Of a DNA stretch of 11,854 nt, positions 6,409 through 11,854 are shown piece after piece. The position numbers and the translations under genes were made by a program. The notes under the pieces were generated by a model, which saw only the letters and a program-made list of their open reading frames with translations, ran no database searches and was not told the DNA's origin. Within the stretch, counting starts at the first letter, position 1. Each line of letters starts with the position of its first letter. The DNA comes from an uncultured Corynebacterium sp. (lineage in GTDB: Bacteria; Actinomycetota; Actinomycetes; Mycobacteriales; Mycobacteriaceae), in contig CALZCR010000018.1 of the NCBI GenBank assembly GCA_945631445.1, positions 1 through 11,854 of the forward strand. Reading direction: 5' to 3'.

Positions 6409-7140
6409 GTGCCGCATAACCGTCTGACCCGAACCGCCGTCTTCGCGGCCGCCGTCGCGCTCACGGCCGGGTTGAGCGCCTGCGCCGACGGCGCCGAGGT
6501 CGAAGAGACCACCGTCGCCGAAACGACGGCCACGCAGACGTCGACGACCCCAGACGCCGCACCGACGACGTCGACCACCCCCACGACCACCCCCACTACG
6601 GAAACAGAGACCGAGTCCGAGTCTGAATCTGAGAGCCCCACGTCCACTCCCCGCGGGACACAGAACGCCAGCGAGGGAGACGGGCTGGCGGAAAACGTCG
6701 CCGAAGCCGCCGAGCGCTTCGGTTCTCTGGCGCCGGCCTCGCTGTTCGAGAAGTTCGACGACTGCACCCCGACCGGGCTGGAGGGCTCCTACGAGTGTTC
6801 CGGGCCGGAGGTCGGGCAAGTCCAATTCTTTGACTCGCAGTCCAAGGCCGCCTCGACGACGCAGTTGCTCACAGAGCTGCGCAGCTCGCGCGTCGTGGAG
6901 GACACCGGCCGCCACGTGGTCGGCTGGTCGACGCTGGGCACCACGGCCGTGATCACGGTCGTGGACAACGAGCTGGGCCTGGTCATGCAGCAGCTGGTCT
7001 CCTCCGACATCGTGGATCCGGAAGAACGCATCGAGGAACTCGGCTTGGTCGAAGACGTCGCGGAGACCACCACGGCGCCGTCCCGGGACGACGCCGCCGA
7101 CGCGGAGTTCAGCAACGCCGAGGAGCGCCGCGAGGCCTAA
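6409..7140 (+). CDS. Putative lipoprotein with Thr/Ser/Glu-rich linker
   Basis: The 243-residue protein has a typical lipoprotein signal peptide: basic N-terminus (residues 1-8), hydrophobic core FAAAVALTAGL and lipobox LSAC with the lipidated cysteine at C25. A low-complexity linker of Thr, Ser, Pro and Glu follows (about 26-90, including an (ES)4 run at 69-76), as in many cell-wall-spanning corynebacterial lipoproteins. The globular part (about 93-215) has two cysteines, C119 and C130, which could form a disulfide outside the membrane. I do not recognise the domain. Its TAA stop overlaps the TAG stop of the convergent PDZ protease gene. It may be co-transcribed with the PPA1309-type gene; a TAAGTT at 6375-6380 could be its own -10. 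Confidence 0.85.
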   Translation: MPHNRLTRTAVFAAAVALTAGLSACADGAEVEETTVAETTATQTSTTPDAAPTTSTTPTTTPTTETETESESESESPTSTPRGTQNASEGDGLAENVAEAAERFGSLAPASLFEKFDDCTPTGLEGSYECSGPEVGQVQFFDSQSKAASTTQLLTELRSSRVVEDTGRHVVGWSTLGTTAVITVVDNELGLVMQQLVSSDIVDPEERIEELGLVEDVAETTTAPSRDDAADAEFSNAEERREA

Positions 7141-8219
7141 GGCTCGCAGACATCCACGTCGCCACCGGCGCCGAAGGCTTCCATCTGCTCGATGGCGTGC
7201 TCGAGGGTGTCCACCGCCGCCACGACCATGTCGCCGTGGTCCCGGCTGACGGCTTCGGCGCAGTTGTCCCGCGGGGCGAGGAACAGCTCCGCCCCTTCCT
7301 CCTCGGCGGCGTCGACCTTGTGGGCGATGCCGCCGATCGGGCCGACCACGCCGTCCGGGGAAATGGTGCCGGTGCCCGCGACGTAGCGGCCGCCGTTGAG
7401 TTCCCCCGGGGACAGCTTGTCGATGACGGCCAGCGAGAACATCATGCCCGCACTCGGCCCGCCGACGTCGTTCAAGTTGTATTCGACCTCGATGTCCTCG
7501 ACCGGCTGCGAGCCCATGAGAATGCCCAGCATCGCGGTCTCCGGGTCATCGGGGTTCTCCCCCAGCACCACATCCACCTCTTCGGCGCCGTCGGCGCGCG
7601 CGAGCGTGAGCGTCACCGTGTCGCCGGGGCGCTGCGCCTGCACGGCCTCCGCCACCTGGTTGGGTTGCTCCATGGGCTCGCCGTCGACGGCGCGGATGAC
7701 GTCGTCGGGCTGCACTTGGCCTTCCGCGGCGGAATCCTCCACCACGTCGACCACGTGGATTTCGACGTCGACGTCGAGATAGCCCATCGCCGCGACGGTG
7801 GCGGCCGCCTCCGAGGAGGTGAACGCCGCCTCATTGGAACGCTCGACCTCCTCCGGGGAGACGTCCGGCGGGAAAATCATCTCGATGGGGATCAGGTCGT
7901 CGTCGGTGAACAACCACCTGCCCAGCGCCTGCGCCAGGGTCATGTTGGTGCGCACGGACACGGTCGTCATGTCCAGGTTCCCTTCGGTCTCGTCGACCTC
8001 CGGCCCGCTGACGGCGACGACGTCCTGCCCGTCCACCTCACCGAGCGTGTTGAAGGTCGGGCCGGGGCCTTGCGCCGCGTAGGGCACCGTCAAGGAGACG
8101 TCAGTGCCAGGCACGCTGTCCAGGTTGATCAGTGCGCCGAGGGCGACGACGGGGATCGCTCCCCACAGCAACGTGGAGAGGCGTCGACGGGTGCGGGTGC
8201 GGGGATCGGGACTGGTCAC
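7137..8219 (-). CDS. Membrane-anchored PDZ/Lon-like serine protease (YlbL type)
   Basis: This 360-residue protein has one N-terminal membrane anchor (about residues 14-33) after an Arg-rich cytosolic tail, so the rest is probably extracytoplasmic. A PDZ domain spans roughly 145-222 (core GQVQPDDVIRAVDGEPM), and a Lon-type (S16) proteolytic domain follows. The catalytic dyad is visible: Ser256 in DVGGPSAGMM and Lys301 in GPIGGIAHKVDAA, 45 residues apart as expected for Lon. There is no AAA+ ATPase domain, so it is ATP-independent or partner-driven. It matches the YlbL/Rv3194c family. The start is GTG at 8219, with TACGCT eight bases upstream and no ribosome-binding site, suggesting a leaderless mRNA. 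The substrate is unknown; the neighbouring lipoprotein and UPF0182 protein are candidate partners by position only. Confidence 0.92.
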   Translation of the reverse strand: MTSPDPRTRTRRRLSTLLWGAIPVVALGALINLDSVPGTDVSLTVPYAAQGPGPTFNTLGEVDGQDVVAVSGPEVDETEGNLDMTTVSVRTNMTLAQALGRWLFTDDDLIPIEMIFPPDVSPEEVERSNEAAFTSSEAAATVAAMGYLDVDVEIHVVDVVEDSAAEGQVQPDDVIRAVDGEPMEQPNQVAEAVQAQRPGDTVTLTLARADGAEEVDVVLGENPDDPETAMLGILMGSQPVEDIEVEYNLNDVGGPSAGMMFSLAVIDKLSPGELNGGRYVAGTGTISPDGVVGPIGGIAHKVDAAEEEGAELFLAPRDNCAEAVSRDHGDMVVAAVDTLEHAIEQMEAFGAGGDVDVCEP

Positions 8220-8223
8220 GGAG

Positions 8224-8252
8224 TGTCAGCGTACCTTGTTCGCTGTCAGCGT
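8224..8252. repeat. 9-bp direct repeat in a divergent promoter region
   Basis: TGTCAGCGT occurs at 8224-8232 and again at 8244-8252, a 20-bp period, about two helical turns. The first copy overlaps the putative -10 of the PDZ protease gene. The second copy is part of a short palindrome, CGCTGTCAGCG. This could be a regulator-binding site between the two divergent genes. Confidence 0.4.
8228..8233 (-). promoter_or_regulatory. Putative -10 element of the PDZ protease gene
   Basis: TACGCT on the minus strand, eight bases before the GTG start at 8219. The geometry is that of a leaderless promoter; no Shine-Dalgarno sequence intervenes. Confidence 0.45.
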
Positions 8253-8287
8253 TGCACCATACCTGGCTAGCCCGGGAGGCAGGCGGG

Positions 8288-8293
8288 TAGGTT
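8288..8293 (+). promoter_or_regulatory. Putative -10 element of the zincin-like gene
   Basis: TAGGTT followed by exactly seven bases (AAAGACC) and ATG 8301. It fits TANNNT, and there is no ribosome-binding site in the spacer, so a leaderless transcript starting on the ATG is likely. Confidence 0.55.
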
Positions 8294-8300
8294 AAAGACC

Positions 8301-9746
8301 ATGAGCAACGGATTCGGTTTCTCCTTCCCTAACGACGGCAACGACCGCGACGACCGCGACGGCGATGACAACCAGGGTGGCCAGAACCCGTTCGGCGCCT
8401 TCGGCTTCGGAGGCATGGGCGGTGGCGCCGGCGGAGCGGGCGGACTCGGCGACATGCTGAACCAGTTCGGGCAGATGCTGTCCGGCATGGGAAGCTCCAT
8501 GAATTCTCAGGAGGGGGCCGGCCCGGTCAACTTTGAGGTCGCCGAGCGCATCGCCCGCCAGCAGATCGGCCGCACGGAGGCCGTCCGCCCCTCCGACGCC
8601 ACTGCGGTGGAGGAATCCGTCCGGCTCGCGGAACTCTGGCTCGGCGACGCCACCAGCCTGCCGGTCAGCGACGGCAAGGTGGCGGCCTGGAGCCCCGAGG
8701 ACTGGGTCGCCGGCACCATGCCGATGTGGAAGCGTCTGGTCACCCCCGTGGCCAAGCAGATGAGCCAGGCGCAGCTCGACGCCATGCCCGAGGAGATCCG
8801 GGAGGCCGTCGGCCCGATGCTGCAGATGATGGACCAGTTCTCCGGCATGAATTACGGCATGCAGCTGGGCCACGCCTTAGGCGAGCTGGCCAAGCAGTCC
8901 CTGACGGGCACCGACTTCGGCCTGCCGGTCGCCCCGGAGGGCCACACCGCGGTGTTGCCGGCCAACGCCACCGGCGCGGCCAAGGAGCTGGACATGCCGG
9001 GCCAGGAGGTGCTGGTCTACATTTCCGCGCGCGAGGCGGCCCGCCAGCGCCTGTTCCGCCACGTCCCCTGGCTCGTGGAGCGCCTGGTCTCCTCCGTCGA
9101 GGAGTACGCCGCGGGCCTGCAGATCGACACCTCCCACATCGAGGAGCACCTGCGCGGCATGAACTTGGAGTCGGGTGACCCGATGGCCATGCAGGAGGCG
9201 ATGCAGAACATGCAGAATATGGATCTGAGCCCCCGCATCTCCTCGCGCAACGCCGGCGCGGTCTCCCGCCTGGAGACGCTGCTGGCGCTGGTGGAGGGCT
9301 GGACTGAACACGTCGTCACCGAAGCCTTGGGCGAGCGCATCCCCTCCACGGCCGCCCTGACCGAGGCGTGGCGCCGCCGCCGCGCGACCGGTGGTTCCGC
9401 GGAGCAGGCCTTCGCCAAGGTCGTCGGCATCGAGTTCAACGCCCCCAAGGTCGGCGAGGCCGCCGAGCTGTGGCGCCGCGCCACCGTGGCCGTGGGCGTC
9501 GACCGCCGCGACCAGGTCTGGGACCACCCGGATTTCCTGCCGACGGCGGAGCACCTGGACAACCCAGCGGACTTCATCGACAGCCTCCTCGACGACGCCC
9601 CGGACGACAAGTTCAACGAAGAGATGGCCAAGCTCGAAGAGATGATGCGCCGCGAGGGGCAGAAGCGCGACGAGGACTCCGACTCCGACTCCGACGAGCA
9701 AAAGCGCGGCGACGACGACGGCTCCGAGGACGGCACCGAGCTCTAG
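8301..9746 (+). CDS. Zincin-like protein (DUF2342/Zincin_2 family)
   Basis: The 481-residue protein resembles the actinobacterial family annotated as zinc-dependent metalloprotease or 'F420 biosynthesis-associated' (Rv3195 type). Residues 11-25 are Asp/Asn/Arg-rich and 31-50 Gly-rich; the body (about 75-445) is helical; the tail from about 455 is Asp/Ser-rich. The diagnostic region reads REAARQRLFRHVPWL at 244-258. Where a zincin would show HExxH this protein has REAAR, so zinc binding and peptidase activity are doubtful; H254 and the later LLALVEGWTEHV segment are other possible ligands. No signal peptide is seen, so it is probably cytosolic. It is divergent from the PDZ protease gene and convergent with the YgjP-type peptidase gene. 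Family assignment is fairly secure; activity is not. Confidence 0.85.
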   Translation: MSNGFGFSFPNDGNDRDDRDGDDNQGGQNPFGAFGFGGMGGGAGGAGGLGDMLNQFGQMLSGMGSSMNSQEGAGPVNFEVAERIARQQIGRTEAVRPSDATAVEESVRLAELWLGDATSLPVSDGKVAAWSPEDWVAGTMPMWKRLVTPVAKQMSQAQLDAMPEEIREAVGPMLQMMDQFSGMNYGMQLGHALGELAKQSLTGTDFGLPVAPEGHTAVLPANATGAAKELDMPGQEVLVYISAREAARQRLFRHVPWLVERLVSSVEEYAAGLQIDTSHIEEHLRGMNLESGDPMAMQEAMQNMQNMDLSPRISSRNAGAVSRLETLLALVEGWTEHVVTEALGERIPSTAALTEAWRRRRATGGSAEQAFAKVVGIEFNAPKVGEAAELWRRATVAVGVDRRDQVWDHPDFLPTAEHLDNPADFIDSLLDDAPDDKFNEEMAKLEEMMRREGQKRDEDSDSDSDEQKRGDDDGSEDGTEL

Positions 9747-9762
9747 CCCGTCTCTGGGCTAG
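9743..9762. terminator. Small bidirectional hairpin spanning two stop codons
   Basis: CTAGCCC (9743-9749) pairs with GGGCTAG (9756-9762) around a six-base loop. The TAG stop of the zincin-like gene and the TAG stop of the opposing peptidase gene are both inside the arms. The stem is short (7 bp) and lacks a T run, so it may be only a weak terminator shared by the convergent genes. Confidence 0.4.
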
Positions 9763-10271
9763 CGCCCGCCCCACCGCCCGTAGGCCTCCAGGTATCCTCT
9801 GGCCCGCTCGGCCTGCGGGGCTTTTCCCGCCCACTCGTGGAATTCTTCGCCGTGGCCGGTGACGAAGGTGTGCACCATTTCATGCACGATCACCGCGTCC
9901 AGCACATATCCCGGCACGTGCTGCAGCCGGTCGCTGATGCGGATGTCTCCGGTGTCGGTGGTGCACGAACCCCAGCGGGTGTTCTGGTTGCCCACCCACC
10001 TGATCGAACCGAGCGTCGCCCGTCCTCCCAGCACCCGCTGGTTCAGCCGCCGGGCACGACGAAGCAGGTCTTCTTCCGAGACGTCCTGCGAGCTGGTCTT
10101 TTTCTCCAGCTTCGCCAGGATGCCGGCCACCGCTTCCTTCTCCTCCGCCGCGCTCATCGACGCGGGGATGCGCACCACCACCTCGTCGCCTTCGAAGCGC
10201 GCCTGAACTGTACGTTTCCGGCGGGCCGAACGAATGACTTTGACGTGCGGGGGAACCGTGGGGCCTGTCAT
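9759..10271 (-). CDS. YgjP-like/M48-related zinc metallopeptidase
   Basis: This 170-residue cytosolic protein has the YgjP (DUF45) signature: NTRWGSC (97-103), then HEMVH at 130-134 (HExxH zinc motif), followed by GHGEEFHEW with H140 and H145 as candidate third ligands. The length is short but complete for this family. ATG 10271 is chosen because TACTAT lies eight bases upstream, giving a leaderless arrangement. The longer open frame, which runs to 10343, would overlap the start of the divergent gene at 10322 and add an unlike N-terminus. The target is unknown; YgjP relatives resemble SprT-type proteases but lack a separate zinc ribbon here. It converges on the zincin-like gene with 12 bases between stop codons. 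Confidence 0.9.
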   Translation of the reverse strand: MTGPTVPPHVKVIRSARRKRTVQARFEGDEVVVRIPASMSAAEEKEAVAGILAKLEKKTSSQDVSEEDLLRRARRLNQRVLGGRATLGSIRWVGNQNTRWGSCTTDTGDIRISDRLQHVPGYVLDAVIVHEMVHTFVTGHGEEFHEWAGKAPQAERARGYLEAYGRWGGR

Positions 10272-10279
10272 GGCAGTCC

Positions 10280-10285
10280 ATAGTA
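10280..10285 (-). promoter_or_regulatory. Putative -10 element of the YgjP-like gene
   Basis: TACTAT on the minus strand, eight bases before ATG 10271, with no Shine-Dalgarno site in the spacer. No -35 hexamer is obvious. Confidence 0.5.
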
Positions 10286-10321
10286 GTGATCTTCCCGACC
10301 TGACAGGAGCGCTACCCAGCC

Positions 10322-11200
10322 ATGACCGTGGCCACTTCCCCACCCCTCCACCCGCCCGTCCCGACGACCCCCGCCGCCGTGCAACTCGCTCCCGGAGTGC
10401 AAGTGATCCGCCGCGGCGAAGCCACCGTACAGTTCGGCCTCGACGCCACCCGCGCCGGCGTGCTCGAATTACCCTCTGCCCGCGCCGTGGCCGGCGCGCT
10501 GATGCGGCTGCGCGCCCCGACTCCCCTGTCCACCGTGCTGAACAGGCTCGTCACCGCCGGTCTGCGTCCGTTGGCGGCCCAGGGGCTGCTCGATGACCTG
10601 CTGCGTTACGGGGTGCTGCGCTCGGCGGCCCAGAGAAGCGTCGTGCTCGTCGGCCGCTCCGCCTTGGCTCGTGCCACCATGACCGTGCTGACGGATTCCG
10701 GAGTGACGGTGCGCACCCCGCTGGCCGGCGAATCCGAACGTGACTATCTCACGGCCGCCGACTCCGCGACCCCTGTCCTGCTCGTCGACCGGCTGCCTTA
10801 CGCCAAGACGCTTTCGCCCGTCCTCGCCCGTTCCACGGCGACCTGGCTCTCCGGGGCCGTGCTCGACTCCCGGGGGATGGTCGGCCCGCTGCGGTTGAAC
10901 GGGGCGGGGCCGTGCCCGTTGTGCGTGGATCTGCATCGCTGCGAGGTGGATCGGCAGTGGGCGAAGATCATCGCCCGGCAGACCGCCCAGCCGGCCTCCC
11001 CGGATCGCGCGGCTGTGGCCGCCACCGCCGCGGTGCTGGCCACCGTCACGCTCAAGGTCATTGGCGCGCCGGATCCGCCCGGGGCATTTCGCCCGGCCCC
11101 GCAAGCGGGCGCGGTGATCGAAGTGGACCCGTACGGGGCCAGCCGTCGCTACCGGATGCGGCGGCACCGGCATTGCCCGGTGTGTTTCACCTACGGTTAA
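10322..11200 (+). CDS. Stand-alone cyclodehydratase 'C'-like protein (TOMM leader-binding type)
   Basis: The 292-residue protein resembles Rv3196-type proteins and the E1-like partner of azole-forming peptide enzymes (bacteriocin cyclodehydratase domain). Residues about 26-100 form a small winged-helix-like region of the sort that binds leader peptides in that family. A Rossmann-like strand VVLVGRSALA is at 107-116. The hallmark GPCPLCVDLHRCEVDRQW (196-213) and the terminal HRHCPVC (282-288) give two CxxC pairs (C198/C201 and C285/C288), a likely structural zinc site. No ATP-binding GxGxxG or adenylation motif is visible, and no YcaO gene or precursor peptide is in the window, so azole synthesis cannot be inferred. 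The nearest ribosome-binding site, AGGAG (10305-10309), is 12 bases from the ATG, which is far. The stop is one base from that of uvrD2. Confidence 0.8.
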   Translation: MTVATSPPLHPPVPTTPAAVQLAPGVQVIRRGEATVQFGLDATRAGVLELPSARAVAGALMRLRAPTPLSTVLNRLVTAGLRPLAAQGLLDDLLRYGVLRSAAQRSVVLVGRSALARATMTVLTDSGVTVRTPLAGESERDYLTAADSATPVLLVDRLPYAKTLSPVLARSTATWLSGAVLDSRGMVGPLRLNGAGPCPLCVDLHRCEVDRQWAKIIARQTAQPASPDRAAVAATAAVLATVTLKVIGAPDPPGAFRPAPQAGAVIEVDPYGASRRYRMRRHRHCPVCFTYG

Positions 11201-11201
11201 C

Positions 11202-11854
11202 TCACCGGAACCGGGCCACGACCTCCAGCAGCCCCGCACCGTAGCGCTCGACCTTGCGGGGGCCGATGCCGGAGATCGACAGCAGGTCGCGCTCGTCGCC
11301 GGGCAGGGTTTCGGCCACGGCCATGAGGGTGGCGTCGTTGAACACGATGTAGGCGGGGACCTCCTCTTCGCGCGAGACCGCGGAGCGCCAGGTGCGCAAG
11401 GCCTCGAAAACCTCCTCGTCCGCGTCGCTCGGGCAGGTTTCATGGCGGCCGAGGGCCTTTTCGGTGGGCGTGGTCAGCGGGTGCCGGCAGACGTGGCAGC
11501 GGGTGTTGCGCCGGGCGCGGTCGGCGGCGGCCTCCGCCTCGAGCTCGGGGACGATGCCGTCGAGGAAGCGGGTGCGTTTGCGTTTCTTCTGCCCGCCTTC
11601 CTGCCGGGCCAGCGCCCAGGAGCAGTAGAGGTGTTCGCGGGCGCGGGTGACGCCGACGTAGAACAGGCGGCGTTCTTCCTCGATCTGGTGCTCGCCGGCC
11701 TTGACGGCGTGGGAGATCGGGAGCATGTTCTCGAAGAGACCGACCAAGAAAACGGCGTCCCATTCCAGCCCCTTGGCCGCGTGCAGGGAGGCCAAGGTGA
11801 CGCCGTCCATGACGGGCGGTTGTTTGGCTTGCGCACGGCGCTGCAGGGAACCGA
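11202..11854 (-). CDS. uvrD2: DNA helicase UvrD2, C-terminal part (5' end beyond the window)
   Basis: About 216 C-terminal residues of a superfamily-1A 3'-5' helicase are visible. Motif V appears as TLASLHAAKGLEWDAVFLVG (encoded near 11742-11800) and motif VI as EEERRLFYVGVTRAREHL (near 11625-11685), with an intact VTRAR arginine finger. A small zinc-binding segment follows: CHVC, 17 residues, then HETC. The rest (about 11205-11420) is an HRDC domain ending LLSISGIGPRKVERYGAGLLEVV. The UvrD-like motor plus cysteine cluster plus HRDC is the architecture of actinobacterial UvrD2. The second half of the usual tetracysteine cluster reads HxxC instead of CxxC. It is convergent with the cyclodehydratase-like gene. 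Confidence 0.93.
   Translation of the reverse strand, partial: GSLQRRAQAKQPPVMDGVTLASLHAAKGLEWDAVFLVGLFENMLPISHAVKAGEHQIEEERRLFYVGVTRAREHLYCSWALARQEGGQKKRKRTRFLDGIVPELEAEAAADRARRNTRCHVCRHPLTTPTEKALGRHETCPSDADEEVFEALRTWRSAVSREEEVPAYIVFNDATLMAVAETLPGDERDLLSISGIGPRKVERYGAGLLEVVARFR

Noticed and set aside
6600..6660. Short GAGTCC/GAATCT tandem-like stretch as a DNA repeat
   Set aside because: It encodes the Glu-Ser linker of the lipoprotein; codons vary, so it reflects protein low complexity rather than a functional DNA repeat.
7197..8270. 357-codon plus-strand open frame opposite the PDZ protease gene
   Set aside because: His/Arg/Val-rich antisense shadow; the opposite strand carries intact PDZ and Lon catalytic motifs.
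10272..10343. Upstream extension of the YgjP-like gene
   Set aside because: It would overlap the divergent coding region at 10322, has no ribosome-binding site, and ignores the TACTAT-8-ATG arrangement.

Overview
The window is high-G+C actinobacterial chromosome, most likely from a high-G+C Corynebacterium. Evidence: strong G/C bias at third codon positions, corynebacterial-type hisN and its paralogue beside prfB, an actinobacterial initiator tRNA, and a gene set matching what I recall of the Mycobacterium tuberculosis Rv3193c-Rv3198c neighbourhood (UPF0182 protein, Lon-like PDZ protease, zincin-like protein, cyclodehydratase-like protein, UvrD2). I see no insertion sequence, phage gene, CRISPR array or other sign of recent transfer; this looks like core chromosome.

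Layout. Positions 1-468 (minus) are the 5' part of prfB (release factor 2). Divergent from it are two tandem inositol-monophosphatase-family genes: a paralogue (548-1396) and hisN, histidinol-phosphatase (1407-2189). A short stretch with one possible decayed reading frame follows, then a strong hairpin and the initiator tRNA-fMet (minus, 2478-2554). Next is a 1005-residue UPF0182 membrane protein (minus, 2698-5715), divergent from a PPA1309-type small protein (5819-6361) and a lipoprotein (6409-7140). The lipoprotein gene meets, tail to tail with overlapping stop codons, a membrane-anchored PDZ/Lon-like serine protease (minus, 7137-8219). Divergent from that is a zincin-like protein (8301-9746), which converges on a YgjP-type HExxH metallopeptidase (minus, 9759-10271). 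Divergent again is a stand-alone protein resembling cyclodehydratase 'C' proteins of azole-peptide pathways (10322-11200). It converges, one base apart, on the 3' end of uvrD2 (minus, 11202-11854, cut by the window edge).

How it works together. hisN supplies the phosphatase step of histidine synthesis; its paralogue has an unknown substrate. prfB, tRNA-fMet and uvrD2 are translation and DNA-repair housekeeping genes. The middle block (UPF0182, PPA1309, lipoprotein, PDZ protease, zincin-like, YgjP-like, cyclodehydratase-like) is mostly of unknown function and rich in envelope and protease-like proteins.

The most striking pattern is regulatory. Six of the ten protein genes have a -10-like hexamer (five TANNNT, one CACAAT) exactly 7 or 8 bases before the start codon and no Shine-Dalgarno sequence, as expected for leaderless mRNAs. 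Three others have a clear Shine-Dalgarno site 5-6 bases from the start, and the tenth could not be judged (start upstream of the window) or has only a distant site.
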